Source of the DNA: Bermanella sp040371755
GTDB taxonomy: Bacteria; Pseudomonadota; Gammaproteobacteria; Pseudomonadales; Oceanobacteraceae
Assembly: GCF_040371755.1 (NCBI RefSeq)
Contig: NZ_BAABWE010000001.1
Coordinates: forward strand, 124,001 to 188,000
Direction of reading: 5' to 3'
DNA length: 64,000 nucleotides
Below, piece after piece: positions 17,774 to 27,356 of this stretch. The notes beneath the pieces are model-generated. The model was not told the origin of the DNA, did no database searches, and saw only the letters and a program-made list of their open reading frames with translations. The number at the start of each line of letters is the position of its first letter. Positions within the stretch are counted from its first letter, which is position 1. A program made the translations under genes and the position numbers.

Positions 17774-18781
17774 TTAGCCCCAAGGAGACTGCCAATTTTG
17801 AGTGGCGCGAACGCGATGATGACAAGCCACTAAATGATCATCTTTATCGGATGCAATCAACTTCGGGCGCTCTTCCAAGCATTGTTCATTTGCAAGCGGG
17901 CAACGAGTGTTAAATAAACACCCAGTTGGTGGAGATATAGGGGAGGGAAGCTCCCCTTGAATGCGCAGTTTATCTCTTTTGTGGTTGGGCCTAATGCTAG
18001 GAATGGCATCAAGTAAAAAGTGTGTATAAGGATGCATGGGTTGCTTGAATAACTCATCACTTGTTGCACTTTCAACAATAGAGCCCAAATACATCACACT
18101 GATTCGGTCAGAGATATGTTTTACAACTGCTAAATCGTGTGCGATGAATAATATGGCTAAGTTCATTTCTTGTTGAAGCTTAATCAGCAGGTTTATGATC
18201 TGTGACTGTACGGAGACATCTAAAGCAGATACAGGCTCATCGCATATTAGTAATTCCGGCTCTAATGCAATAGCCCTTGCAATACCAATACGCTGCCTCT
18301 GCCCACCTGAGAACTCGTGAGGGTATTTATTAATAGCAGAGTCTGGTAATCCAACCTTTTCAAGTAGAGCTCGCACCTTTGCTTGTCTTTGCTCAGAATC
18401 AAGCTGAGTATGAATCACAAAAGGTTCTTCTAAAATGCTACCTATTGTATGCCTTGGGTTAAGCGATTCGTAAGGGTCTTGAAATACGTATTGTATTTTT
18501 GGGCGAATAGGGCGTAATTCTTTTTGGCTAAGTTGAGTAAGTTCATGGCCTTTAAACTCAATACTTCCGTCGGTTGGCTCATATAGGCGGGCAATTGTCT
18601 TAGCTAGTGTGCTTTTGCCGCAGCCAGACTCTCCTACAATCCCAAGTGTTTCTCCTGCTTTAATCGTTAAGTGAATATCATTAACCGCTTTCAGGGTTAG
18701 CGATTTACCCCAAATGGTGTCTTTTTTAACTGGGAATGCCTTATATAAGCCCGACACGGTAAGCAAATCAGTTTGACTCAT
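17774..18781 (-). CDS. Peptide ABC transporter ATPase, OppF/DppF type
   Basis: ATP-binding subunit (335 residues) of a family-5 peptide importer. Walker A is GESGCGKST, the signature is FSGGQRQRIGIA, Walker B is LLICDEPVSALD, and the C-terminal oligopeptide-transporter extension carries the cysteines CLFNTRCPLANEQC that bind a 4Fe-4S cluster in related ATPases. It corresponds to the C-terminal half of the fused ATPase YejF of E. coli. It starts 14 bases inside the other ATPase gene, with GGAAGG ahead of the ATG. It is the last gene of a five-gene operon. Confidence 0.93.
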   Translation of the reverse strand: MSQTDLLTVSGLYKAFPVKKDTIWGKSLTLKAVNDIHLTIKAGETLGIVGESGCGKSTLAKTIARLYEPTDGSIEFKGHELTQLSQKELRPIRPKIQYVFQDPYESLNPRHTIGSILEEPFVIHTQLDSEQRQAKVRALLEKVGLPDSAINKYPHEFSGGQRQRIGIARAIALEPELLICDEPVSALDVSVQSQIINLLIKLQQEMNLAILFIAHDLAVVKHISDRISVMYLGSIVESATSDELFKQPMHPYTHFLLDAIPSIRPNHKRDKLRIQGELPSPISPPTGCLFNTRCPLANEQCLEERPKLIASDKDDHLVACHHRVRATQNWQSPWG

Positions 18782-19787
18782 ATTGAATACCTTCCCAGTG
18801 TAAACAGTTTACAAAATGAGCTTGATCAGAATCAGCGGCCATTTGATTGTACGACTTACAGGAGTCTTGCTTGTATTTACAGCGATTATAAAAACGACAG
18901 CCCTGAGGTAAGTTAGCTAAGCTAGGAACTTGACCCTCTATGGTGCTTAGCAAGCTTTTATTGGGCTGATTGAGCTTTGGTATAGAGTCCAGCAAGCCTT
19001 GGGTATATGGATGCTTAGGGTGCTCAAATAAACTCTTAACTGAAGCGTATTCGGCGATTCTGCCTGCATACATAACGATAACGTCATCGCATAGTTCAGC
19101 AATTACACCTAGATCATGGGTGATAAACAGTATGGCCATGCCGTACTCTTGTTGTAGCTCCTTCATTAAATCTAATATCTGAGCCTGAATGGTGACATCT
19201 AATGCAGTAGTCGGCTCATCAGCAATTAAAAGATCGGGCTCGCATGCTAAAGCCATAGCAATCATTACTCGCTGCCTCATGCCCCCTGATAACTGATGAG
19301 GGTATTCACGTATGCGTTTTTCTGGGTCAGGAATACCGACTTTTTTTAGTACAGTAATGGTTTCTTGAAATTGTTCTTTTTTACTTAATTCTTTTTTGTG
19401 TAGTTCAAATACTTCAAGTATTTGTTTGCCTATGGTTTTGACTGGGTTCAAGGCCGTCATGGGCTCTTGAAATATCATGGCAATTTTATTACCACGTACA
19501 GAATGAATAAATGCACTAGGTGCTTTTACTAAGTCCGTTCCTTCAAGCAGGATTTTACCGTGGGATATCACACCTGCGGGTTGGGGAAGAAGCTTCATTA
19601 TGGAAAGTGAAGTAACGCTTTTACCGCAGCCAGACTCTCCAACAAGCCCCAAGGTACGCCCTTTGTGAATATCAAAGCTGATATTGTCAAGTACTTGAAG
19701 CGGACCTTGGTCCGTTTCAAATGTGACGCATAGCTCCTCGACGCTTAGTAATATATCACTCACCTGTTGAGACTCTGAATTGTTCAT
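18768..19787 (-). CDS. Peptide ABC transporter ATPase, OppD/DppD type
   Basis: First ATPase (339 residues) of the importer, equivalent to the N-terminal half of YejF. Walker A is GESGCGKSV, the signature LSGGMRQRVMIA and Walker B LLIADEPTTALD. The oligopeptide/dipeptide C-terminal extension contains RFYNRCKYKQDSC. The open frame starts 32 bases inside the substrate-binding-protein gene; an in-frame GTG at 19763 would overlap only 8 bases and leaves the ABC domain whole, so the start is uncertain. Neither start has a good ribosome-binding site, which suggests translational coupling. Confidence 0.92.
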   Translation of the reverse strand: MNNSESQQVSDILLSVEELCVTFETDQGPLQVLDNISFDIHKGRTLGLVGESGCGKSVTSLSIMKLLPQPAGVISHGKILLEGTDLVKAPSAFIHSVRGNKIAMIFQEPMTALNPVKTIGKQILEVFELHKKELSKKEQFQETITVLKKVGIPDPEKRIREYPHQLSGGMRQRVMIAMALACEPDLLIADEPTTALDVTIQAQILDLMKELQQEYGMAILFITHDLGVIAELCDDVIVMYAGRIAEYASVKSLFEHPKHPYTQGLLDSIPKLNQPNKSLLSTIEGQVPSLANLPQGCRFYNRCKYKQDSCKSYNQMAADSDQAHFVNCLHWEGIQYESN

Positions 19788-21558
19788 AAACTTTATTCAC
19801 GACAGGGTATTTAGTTTTACTTTTACGTGCAGATTTAGTTTCGATTTTTATTTGGTTATCTACCCAAAATATACCGCCATTACCAAAAGGGGAGTACAAA
19901 TTAGAGGTGGTTTTAGTGCCAGGAACGTTGGGGAATTTAATCCAGCGCCAATGTGCGCCCCTTGTATAAGGGACTTTATAATCAGGGATAAACGCACCGG
20001 AATCATGAATTTTACCCTCTAACTGATTGGCTAATTTGATGCGGGTAGGTGTGTCAATGGCAGAGCGATAAGACATAATCAATTTGTCGATTTCTGGGTT
20101 GTCCATATTTGTTACATTATTGGTTTGAGGCTTATGAGCGTTTTCACTATGGAAATGCTGCCAGTAAGCGGGCCTAAAGCCCGTGCTCCAGCCTAGAGAA
20201 GTCATATCATGTTGTTTCTGCATGATTGTCTTGTAATGGGACGATGAATCTTGCAGAACAAGGTTGATTTCAATGCCAGCTTTTAATGCATCTTGTTTTA
20301 TAATTGCCCAGCGTTCAGTGTGCTCTTTCCTTCCATAAACAAGGTTGAGGCTTAGGCGTTTACCATCTTTAGTTCGGATGCCTTTACCATCTCGTTCAGA
20401 CCAGTTGCTATTGTCTAAAATGTCATTGGCTTTTGTTAAATCAAAAGAACGGGCCTTAATGTTTTGATTGCTGTATTTGCCGTAGCCAGTGTGAAAAGAT
20501 TGCAATCTTTCATAGTCATCTCTTAAGACAGTCTGAATTACTTTGTCAAAGTTCATTGCGTGAGCTAGAGCAAACCGTACGTCTTTGTCTTTTAAAATCT
20601 CATGATCTTGATTTAGAAATACACCTGAACTTGAGCGAGGCATGTCGTTGTAAAATAAAACCTTTTCTATCAATCCTTTATCATAAAGTGAGCCTGTGGC
20701 CTTGTTGTGCCAAAACTCAGGTTGCACCAATGAAAAAGTATCAATATTGCCTTTTTCAAAGTGATTGTAGGCGATATTTACGTCACGTATTACTTTGAAT
20801 ATGACCTTGTCTACGTTGAAACGCCCTTGGTTGTATTTTAGGTTGTTGCCCCACCAGTTTGGTTTTCGATCAAATGTAATTTGCTTACCGTTGCTAATTT
20901 TCCCTATTTGATAAGGTCCAGTGTTTGGAACAACTTTCCAATTGAAGTCTTTAACCCAATTTTCATTGAGGGTTTTATAAAAGTGCTTAGGGGTGGGGTT
21001 GACACCGTAATAGTAGTGCAACTCATCTTTTGGGCGCTCTACAGCACCGGTAATTGATATAACGAGATCGCTATATTTTTTTACATTGATAATTTGTTCG
21101 GTGTAATAGTTATTGTACCAAGGAGCGTTTATATGGGGGGAGCGCATAAATTCTAATGTGTATAAAAAGTCATCGGCTGTTACAGCGTGTCCATCGCTCC
21201 ATTTGGCATCCGCGTTAATTTGGTAATAAACGGTTTTACCATCGTCATCGTAAGCCCATTTTTGCGCAAGAGCTGGAATGATTTCTTCTGTATTCGGGTG
21301 TATGCCCACAAGACCTATTTGGTTGGCATTTATAAAGCGTCTAAATGAGCTATTTGAATCAGGACCAACAGTTCGAAGTGTTGGTGGAAATGAAAGAATA
21401 TAATCCGTAAAAATGCCGCCTTTTTTTACGTTTTCAGCGGCCCATATAGGCGCGCTTTCATTGCTTTGCCATTTCAAATCGGCGGGTAGGGTATTGGAAT
21501 ACGCTAAATTACCCAAGCATAAAAGAAGGAAAACCCATGTGTGTTTTAAAAATGTCAT
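19756..21558 (-). CDS. yejA: Periplasmic substrate-binding protein of the peptide importer (YejA-like)
   Basis: A 600-residue family-5 extracellular solute-binding protein with a cleavable signal peptide (about 1-21). The long form, the early PPTLRTVGPDSN segment and the companion YejB/YejE permeases place it in the YejA group, which binds peptides including, in some bacteria, antimicrobial peptides such as microcin C (known for homologues). AAGGACA precedes the ATG. It lies third in the operon after both permeases, whereas E. coli has yejA first. Substrate is unproven. Confidence 0.9.
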   Translation of the reverse strand: MTFLKHTWVFLLLCLGNLAYSNTLPADLKWQSNESAPIWAAENVKKGGIFTDYILSFPPTLRTVGPDSNSSFRRFINANQIGLVGIHPNTEEIIPALAQKWAYDDDGKTVYYQINADAKWSDGHAVTADDFLYTLEFMRSPHINAPWYNNYYTEQIINVKKYSDLVISITGAVERPKDELHYYYGVNPTPKHFYKTLNENWVKDFNWKVVPNTGPYQIGKISNGKQITFDRKPNWWGNNLKYNQGRFNVDKVIFKVIRDVNIAYNHFEKGNIDTFSLVQPEFWHNKATGSLYDKGLIEKVLFYNDMPRSSSGVFLNQDHEILKDKDVRFALAHAMNFDKVIQTVLRDDYERLQSFHTGYGKYSNQNIKARSFDLTKANDILDNSNWSERDGKGIRTKDGKRLSLNLVYGRKEHTERWAIIKQDALKAGIEINLVLQDSSSHYKTIMQKQHDMTSLGWSTGFRPAYWQHFHSENAHKPQTNNVTNMDNPEIDKLIMSYRSAIDTPTRIKLANQLEGKIHDSGAFIPDYKVPYTRGAHWRWIKFPNVPGTKTTSNLYSPFGNGGIFWVDNQIKIETKSARKSKTKYPVVNKVYEQFRVSTGE

Positions 21559-21567
21559 AGCTGTCCT

Positions 21568-22617
21568 TTAACTAAAGTAAGAATATTTTTTAGGGTCAAA
21601 TGCTTCACGAATGGCCTCACCGATGAACGTGACTAATGTTAGCACTATGGTGAGTGCAACAACCGCTGATGCTGCTATCCACTGGTAATCCAAATTGCTA
21701 GTGCCTTGTTGAAGTAACTCTCCCCAGCTTGGTGTCGGTGCAGGTAGCCCAAAACCAAGATAGTCCAAACTGGTTAATGCCGTAATGCCACTGACCACTG
21801 AAAAAGGAAAGAATGTTACCAAAATTGAAACTGAGTTAGGCAATATATGCTTTAGCATGATTCGCCAATTAGAGGCACCTATCGAGCGTGCGGCCAATAC
21901 ATATTCCCGTGTATTCTCGCGGTATGTTTCGGTTCGCATATACCAAGTGAGCCCCATCCAACTAAAGGCGCCTAGCATAAGGGCCAGTGTCCAAAAGTTA
22001 GGTGTGATAATAGATGCGACAATCATAATAATGTAAAGAATTGGGACGTTGGATAAAATTTCGATGATTCTTTGGAATATTAAATCAAATTTACCACCTA
22101 GAAAGCCCATTAATGCACCAATGATTATGCCAATAACATAAGTAATAATGAGCAAAAATAAAGAAAACAAAATAGCGATTCGAAAACCATAAATAAGCCG
22201 TGAAAGGATATCCCGTCCAGCCATGTCAGTCCCTAAGTAATGCTGGTTTTCAGCAGATGGAGGGTAAGGCGGGTACTGCCCTTGAATAAAATGATTTTCA
22301 AAAGGGTTGTATGGAATAAGCGGCCCGAAAACCCAATTGTTAGAGTCTGGATTGTTTTTGAACGACGTTCTTAATTCATGATAATTGGTTTCCCAATCAT
22401 AATCTAAGCCAAAGGTTCGACCGGGCAATATATCACCATAACTTGGGAAGTAGAGCTGGTCATCGTAACTTATAATAATAGGGCGATTACTTACCCAAAG
22501 CTCAGCGAATAAGCTAAGTACTATTAATAAACAAAGCAGTACAAAAGAATAATATCCACGCTTAAGCGATTTAAATCGCTGCCAGCGGCGTTTACTTTGA
22601 GGTGAAATTGAAAACAT
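21568..22617 (-). CDS. yejE: Peptide ABC transporter permease YejE
   Basis: A 349-residue inner-membrane permease. The N-terminus KRRWQRFKSLKRGYYSFVLL, the large periplasmic loop with FGLDYDWETNYHELR and the BPD-transporter motif (EYVLAARSIGASNWRIMLKHILPN, contacting the ATPase) match YejE. About six transmembrane helices are visible. The ATG at 22617 follows GGAG and overlaps the yejB stop by one base (TAATG); an open extension of 16 codons upstream lies inside yejB and is unlikely to be used. Confidence 0.94.
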   Translation of the reverse strand: MFSISPQSKRRWQRFKSLKRGYYSFVLLCLLIVLSLFAELWVSNRPIIISYDDQLYFPSYGDILPGRTFGLDYDWETNYHELRTSFKNNPDSNNWVFGPLIPYNPFENHFIQGQYPPYPPSAENQHYLGTDMAGRDILSRLIYGFRIAILFSLFLLIITYVIGIIIGALMGFLGGKFDLIFQRIIEILSNVPILYIIMIVASIITPNFWTLALMLGAFSWMGLTWYMRTETYRENTREYVLAARSIGASNWRIMLKHILPNSVSILVTFFPFSVVSGITALTSLDYLGFGLPAPTPSWGELLQQGTSNLDYQWIAASAVVALTIVLTLVTFIGEAIREAFDPKKYSYFS

Positions 22618-23645
22618 TATTTCGCCTCTCCAAAACGAATTCTTGGGTCTGCCCATGCCACACATAGGTCACTCAGAATATTACCAATTAAATATAAAAC
22701 AGCGGAAATAACTAAAATCCCCATGACTACGGGGTAGTCCCTTTCAATGAGAGCTTCATACCCAAGTAAGCCGATACCATCAATATTGAAAATCTTTTCA
22801 ATCAAAAAGGAGCCACCAAGTATTACGCTAATATTTTGCCCAAAGTGGGTGGCTAGGGGGATTAAACTATTGCGTAATGCGTGCTTTTTTACAGCCTCTT
22901 TAAAACTAAAGCCTTTTGCTGTGGCGGTGCGTACATAATCTGCAGCAAGGTTTTCCATTAATGCGTTTTTCATCATGAATGTCATAACGGCTAATGAACC
23001 AGACATGTAGGCGATTAACGGCAGGGTGGCATGAATTAAAAGGTCTGAAGTTTTACCCCAAAAATCAAGATACTCAAATTCATCACTGACAAACCCACCC
23101 AAAGGAAACCATTCAAGATGGGCAGCAAAATATGAGATACAAGCAATACCAATGACATAGCCCGGTACGGCGTAACTTATAAATATAAATGCGGAGGATA
23201 AATGGTCAAACGGCGCGCCGTGCTTAATGGCTTTTATGATGCCAAGAGGAATACATATTAAATAGGTTAAAATCATGGTGGTAACACCATAAAAAATAGA
23301 AATGGGTAGCCTGTCTTTAATGCTATCCCAAACCGGTTCGCCGTAACGGGTAGACTCGCCAAGATCCAGTTGCAATATTTTAAACAACCAGTCGAAATAG
23401 CTAATGATAATAGGCTGGTCAAACCCATAATAGGCTTTAAGTTGTTCTAGCTGGTCTTCACTTAAACTTTGAGAGCCAAAGCCTTGATTACTTGAAGATT
23501 GAGCGCTATTTGCAAATTGAGCTTCTGCCAGCATGCGCTCTATTGGTCCACCAGGAACCAATCTGGTTAATGTAAATACAAGAAGAGTTATTCCGATGAA
23601 AGTCGGAATAATCAGTAATAACCTATGTAGGAAATAGCGCTGCAT
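22617..23645 (-). CDS. yejB: Peptide ABC transporter permease YejB
   Basis: A 342-residue permease of the importer. The N-terminus MQRYFLHRLLLIIPTFIGITLLVF and VPGGPIERM are hallmarks of the DppB/YejB family; the inserted loop rich in Gln/Ser before LSEDQLEQLKAYYGFD is typical of YejB. The EAA-type motif is DYVRTATAKGFSFKEAVKKHALRN. It is the first gene of the operon; mltD, upstream on the same strand, ends 64 bases before it, so readthrough from mltD is possible. Confidence 0.94.
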   Translation of the reverse strand: MQRYFLHRLLLIIPTFIGITLLVFTLTRLVPGGPIERMLAEAQFANSAQSSSNQGFGSQSLSEDQLEQLKAYYGFDQPIIISYFDWLFKILQLDLGESTRYGEPVWDSIKDRLPISIFYGVTTMILTYLICIPLGIIKAIKHGAPFDHLSSAFIFISYAVPGYVIGIACISYFAAHLEWFPLGGFVSDEFEYLDFWGKTSDLLIHATLPLIAYMSGSLAVMTFMMKNALMENLAADYVRTATAKGFSFKEAVKKHALRNSLIPLATHFGQNISVILGGSFLIEKIFNIDGIGLLGYEALIERDYPVVMGILVISAVLYLIGNILSDLCVAWADPRIRFGEAK

Positions 23646-23709
23646 GCTGAATTCTTATAATTGTTGATGCTTGTAACTTACCAGATACCCTAATTAAAAC
23701 AAAGGCATG

Positions 23710-25308
23710 CTAGCTTGCTTGTGTGACATCAACATAAAGAATGAGTTCATCACCCGGTTGCAGGTACTTACGGTTTTTAATCTGATTCCAGCGTCTAATG
23801 TCATTAACTCTTACATTAAACTTATTGGCAATTCGATGAAGACTGTCACCATTTCTAACGCGATAGCGCACTTTTCGTATGACTTCGCGACTTTGCTTAC
23901 CCCATTTATTACCTGTTTTTGACCAGATGACAAGTTTTTGTCCTGGGGTCAGCGGGTCTTTCGGAGACATGGCATTCCATCGTGCAATGCTATTTACCGA
24001 TACCTTATGCTTTTGCGATAGGCTCCAAAAGCTATCACCGTTTCGTACAGAGTGGGTGATTTTCGAGGACCCTTTTGATCCTTTTGCTCGACTTTGCTTG
24101 CTGGTTTTTCGGTTTTTTGCGGTATAAGTATAGTTAGATAAATGCTGAAAAGCGGTGGGGATTAACAACATATCACCTGCGTGCAGCAGGTTTCCGTTGA
24201 TTGGGTTAACTTGCTTAAGAGCATCAGGGGTAGTATGGAATTTTCTGGCGATAGAAATTAGCGAATCACCACTTTGAACTTTGTATCGTTGCCACTTAAT
24301 TCGCTGCCCTGGGGGGACTTCAACCAGTTTTGCTTCAATAATGTGTTTGTTTTCGATGGGTACGAGAATTTCGTGTGGCCCATTAGGACTGGTTGCCCAT
24401 TGATTGTATTGAGGGTTTAGCTTGTAAATCTCCTCTAATTCTACTCCTGTCATTGCGGCCGCTTGGCTAAGATCCATTTGACTGCCTGTATTGATAACAG
24501 CAAAGTAGGGCTTGTTTTCAATAAACGGCAGCGTTAATCCGTACTTCTGTGGTGAGTAAATTAGCTTAGAGAGTGCAATTAGTTTGGGCACATAGTCTCG
24601 AGTTTCTTTAGGTAGATCAAGTGACCAAAAATCAGTTGGCAAACCCTTGCGTTTGTTTTTGCGAATGGCCTTGCGAACTGTGCCAGCGCCGGAGTTGTAA
24701 GAGGCAAGAGCCAACATCCAATCGCCATTAAACTCCCTCGAAAGGCCTTTTAGAAACTTAAGTGCCGCAATTGTTGAGCGACGAATATCGCGACGGCCAT
24801 CGTGCCACCAGTCTTGATGTAGGCCATAGATGTGACCAGTACTAGGGATAAACTGCCAGACACCAGATGCTCTACCATGACTATAAGCAAAAGGCTCAAA
24901 TGCACTTTCAACAATTGGCAGTAGTGCGATTTCGCCCGGCATATCTCGTACGTCAATTTGCTCCATAATAAAGTACAAATATCGCTCACCCCTAATGGAT
25001 ACTCTGTTTAGGTAGTTTGGGTGAGATTTATACCAATTTAGTTGGGCTTGGATTCTGCGGTTATCAAGGTCAATATCTAACTGGTATTGATTACGCATTC
25101 TTTGCCATAAATCTACTTCAGTGCTGTTTGTTGAGTTGCCGTTACTGGCTGCGACTTCCATGTGTGAAGCATTCAGAGAAGGGTTGTTTTCCTCTAAAAG
25201 TAATTCAGGGGATTGATAGCTAGTAACTTGAGAATCATTTGGTTTAATATGATTGCAGGCTGTTATAACGAATATCGATAACGCGATTGAAATAGCACGG
25301 ATTAACAA
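23710..25308 (-). CDS. mltD: Membrane-bound lytic murein transglycosylase D, LysM-containing
   Basis: Outer-membrane lipoprotein that cleaves peptidoglycan glycan strands to 1,6-anhydro products. Lipobox VITAC (Cys18). The SLT domain (about 110-240) has the catalytic glutamate Glu134 in PIVESAFEPFAYS and the GVWQFIPSTG motif. Three LysM repeats follow, each beginning with a (R/Q)xGDS segment, at about 345-388, 425-470 and 485-530. The start is a TTG at 25308 because it is needed for the full signal peptide; the ribosome-binding match is weak. mltD is divergent from the yafS-rnhA-dnaQ group, as in E. coli. Confidence 0.94.
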   Translation of the reverse strand: MLIRAISIALSIFVITACNHIKPNDSQVTSYQSPELLLEENNPSLNASHMEVAASNGNSTNSTEVDLWQRMRNQYQLDIDLDNRRIQAQLNWYKSHPNYLNRVSIRGERYLYFIMEQIDVRDMPGEIALLPIVESAFEPFAYSHGRASGVWQFIPSTGHIYGLHQDWWHDGRRDIRRSTIAALKFLKGLSREFNGDWMLALASYNSGAGTVRKAIRKNKRKGLPTDFWSLDLPKETRDYVPKLIALSKLIYSPQKYGLTLPFIENKPYFAVINTGSQMDLSQAAAMTGVELEEIYKLNPQYNQWATSPNGPHEILVPIENKHIIEAKLVEVPPGQRIKWQRYKVQSGDSLISIARKFHTTPDALKQVNPINGNLLHAGDMLLIPTAFQHLSNYTYTAKNRKTSKQSRAKGSKGSSKITHSVRNGDSFWSLSQKHKVSVNSIARWNAMSPKDPLTPGQKLVIWSKTGNKWGKQSREVIRKVRYRVRNGDSLHRIANKFNVRVNDIRRWNQIKNRKYLQPGDELILYVDVTQAS

Positions 25309-25377
25309 TTGAAATACCAGATATAAAAATACCCGCGCAGTTTAAGAACACAGCACCTCGCGGTCAAGTTAGGTTTT

Positions 25378-26115
25378 GTGTTGGGTGTATCGTTTGACGA
25401 GGGTTTAGTGCACATATTTAGAAGCAACAGCAAGCTACTTAATAGTTTGATAGAAAGCGAGCAGGATGCCGCTGAACTTGTTATCCCTGATTTATTTGGG
25501 CATTACTTACTACAATATAGTGCCTTTAATCGTGCTGTTGTGCGCAAAACATTTCTAAAGCATCATTTTTTTGCTTCTCATCTGCCAAATAAAGACTTAC
25601 AGGTGGATTATGAGTGTATGCCATTTAGAGAGAACAGCCTAGATTGTGTAGTGGCTCACCATATACTTGATCAAAATCCAAATGCCCACCAATGCTTAAG
25701 AGAAGCGGCTAGGATTGTTGTCCCTAATGGCTATTTAGTGATCATTGGATTTAACCCTCATAGTTTCTGGGGGGCAAGCCGCTTTTTGTACAAGTATGGG
25801 TTAGCGCCAAAAGGACACTACATCTCAAAGGGCAGGTTATTAGATTGGCTTACATTACTTGGGTATAGGGTCGAACTTACCACTGGATGCCAGTACCTCC
25901 CTCCTTTTATATTGCGATACTTCCCGAAGTTCTCGAATGCCGTTGATCGGGTTTTAGCTCGAATGAAATTCCCAGGGGCAGGTGTATATGTATTAATCGC
26001 ACGTAAATTGGTTGCAGGAAGAACCCCTATTCGGCCACAATGGAGGGCTTTAAGCGGCCGAAGAATACCAGTAGCCGCTCCTAGTACTCGAGGTGTGAGT
26101 GTCACAAGTCGTTGA
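25378..26115 (+). CDS. YafS-like class I SAM-dependent methyltransferase
   Basis: A 245-residue protein of the Methyltransf_11 type. The C-terminal part of the Rossmann fold is clear: MPFRENSLDCVVAHHILDQNP, then LREAARIVVPNGYLVIIGFNPHSFWG. Together with the DWLTLLGYRVE segment and position before rnhA and dnaQ this matches E. coli YafS. The usual N-terminal glycine-rich SAM loop is not obvious, which also holds for YafS. The start is a GTG at 25378 with AGG five bases ahead. It overlaps rnhA by 17 bases. The methyl acceptor is unknown. The glyoxalase gene gloB, normally between mltD and yafS in E. coli, is absent. Confidence 0.82.
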   Translation: MLGVSFDEGLVHIFRSNSKLLNSLIESEQDAAELVIPDLFGHYLLQYSAFNRAVVRKTFLKHHFFASHLPNKDLQVDYECMPFRENSLDCVVAHHILDQNPNAHQCLREAARIVVPNGYLVIIGFNPHSFWGASRFLYKYGLAPKGHYISKGRLLDWLTLLGYRVELTTGCQYLPPFILRYFPKFSNAVDRVLARMKFPGAGVYVLIARKLVAGRTPIRPQWRALSGRRIPVAAPSTRGVSVTSR

Positions 26116-26545
26116 AATATATACAGATGGTGCCTGCAAAGGGAATCCTGGCCCCGGTGGCTGGGGGGCTTGGCTTCGTTTTGGTAATAATGAAAAAGAG
26201 CTGTATGGCGGTGAAGATAATACCACCAATAATCGTATGGAAATTATGGCAGCTATAAAAGCTTTAGAGCTGCTAAATCGTCCTTGTGAGGTCAAACTTA
26301 CAACCGATTCAGAGTACCTTAGAAAAGGGGTGCTCGAATGGATGCAAAATTGGAAGAAACGTAATTGGAAAACAGCAGCCAAACAGCCGGTTAAAAACCA
26401 AGATTTATGGATGCGCTTAGATGAGGCTATTCAACAGCATAATATTCAATGGCACTGGGTAAAAGGCCACTCAGGCCATGAAGGCAACGAAAAAGCAGAT
26501 CAACTAGCCAATTTAGGTGTTGAGCAAGTGATGAAGGCAAAATAA
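26099..26545 (+). CDS. rnhA: Ribonuclease HI
   Basis: Degrades RNA in RNA-DNA hybrids (R-loops, Okazaki primers). The four acidic catalytic residues are recognisable: Asp in IYTDGACKGNPG, Glu in NNRMEIMAAIKAL, Asp in TTDSEYL and Asp in EGNEKADQLA. Length is 148 residues. The start is a GTG at 26099 preceded by GAGGTG. It overlaps the methyltransferase gene by 17 bases and dnaQ by 1 base (TAATG), indicating a tightly coupled operon. Confidence 0.97.
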   Translation: MSQVVEIYTDGACKGNPGPGGWGAWLRFGNNEKELYGGEDNTTNNRMEIMAAIKALELLNRPCEVKLTTDSEYLRKGVLEWMQNWKKRNWKTAAKQPVKNQDLWMRLDEAIQQHNIQWHWVKGHSGHEGNEKADQLANLGVEQVMKAK

Positions 26546-27249
26546 TGCGTCAAATTGTACTGGATACTGAAACTACAGGCATAGGTGAAGGTCATAAGAT
26601 AATAGAGATTGGCTGTGTTGAGCTGGTTAATAGAAAGTTAACTGGGCGACATTATCACCAGTACGTTAATCCGCAAAGACTGGTCGACCCTGAAGCAATG
26701 GAAGTTCACGGCATTACCGACGAGTTTCTTCAGGATAAGCCTGTTTTTTCTCAGGTTGCGGATGATTTTATTGAATTCATTAGCGGCGCCCAACTGGTGA
26801 TTCATAACGCGCCATTTGATGTGGGCTTTATGGATAGGGAATTCGGTTTTTTAAACGGATACCCAAAAACCATAGAGATATGCACCGTTCTTGATACGCT
26901 TGCTCTTGCTCGGAAAATTCATCCCGGCCAGAGAAATAGCTTGGATGCACTGTGTCGCCGATATGGTATAGACAATAGCCACCGCGAATTACACGGAGCA
27001 CTACTAGATTCCGAGATATTAGCGGATGTGTATCTTTTAATGACGGGCGGGCAAACAGCCCTTTTGTTAGATACCAAAGATGATAAAGATAAACCATCAG
27101 AAGCTCAGCTACTGGAAAGTATTAAAATAGATCCCTCATTGGCCGCGAATTTGCTTGTATATGGGGTTTCTGATGACGAACAAGAGCAACATAAAGCATT
27201 CATAGAAATGCTTAAAGGGAAGTGCGATCAAGTCCTTTGGGATAAATAA
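26545..27249 (+). CDS. dnaQ: DNA polymerase III epsilon subunit (proofreading exonuclease)
   Basis: The 3'-5' exonuclease that edits replication errors in the Pol III core. ExoI is VLDTETTGIG (Asp and Glu metal ligands), ExoII is HNAPFDVGFMDREF, and ExoIII-epsilon is HRELHGALLDSEILADVYL. The C-terminal tail, expected to bind the alpha subunit, is present but diverges from E. coli. Length is 234 residues. The start overlaps the rnhA stop by one base. Confidence 0.96.
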   Translation: MRQIVLDTETTGIGEGHKIIEIGCVELVNRKLTGRHYHQYVNPQRLVDPEAMEVHGITDEFLQDKPVFSQVADDFIEFISGAQLVIHNAPFDVGFMDREFGFLNGYPKTIEICTVLDTLALARKIHPGQRNSLDALCRRYGIDNSHRELHGALLDSEILADVYLLMTGGQTALLLDTKDDKDKPSEAQLLESIKIDPSLAANLLVYGVSDDEQEQHKAFIEMLKGKCDQVLWDK

Positions 27250-27356
27250 CCATGCAACGGGGAATTTTTTCACCGTATTTTTGTGGTATAAGGGATAGAT
27301 TAATAACAATGATAATTATAAGGGCGCGTATTTGCGCTATGAGTAAATAAGCTCAC

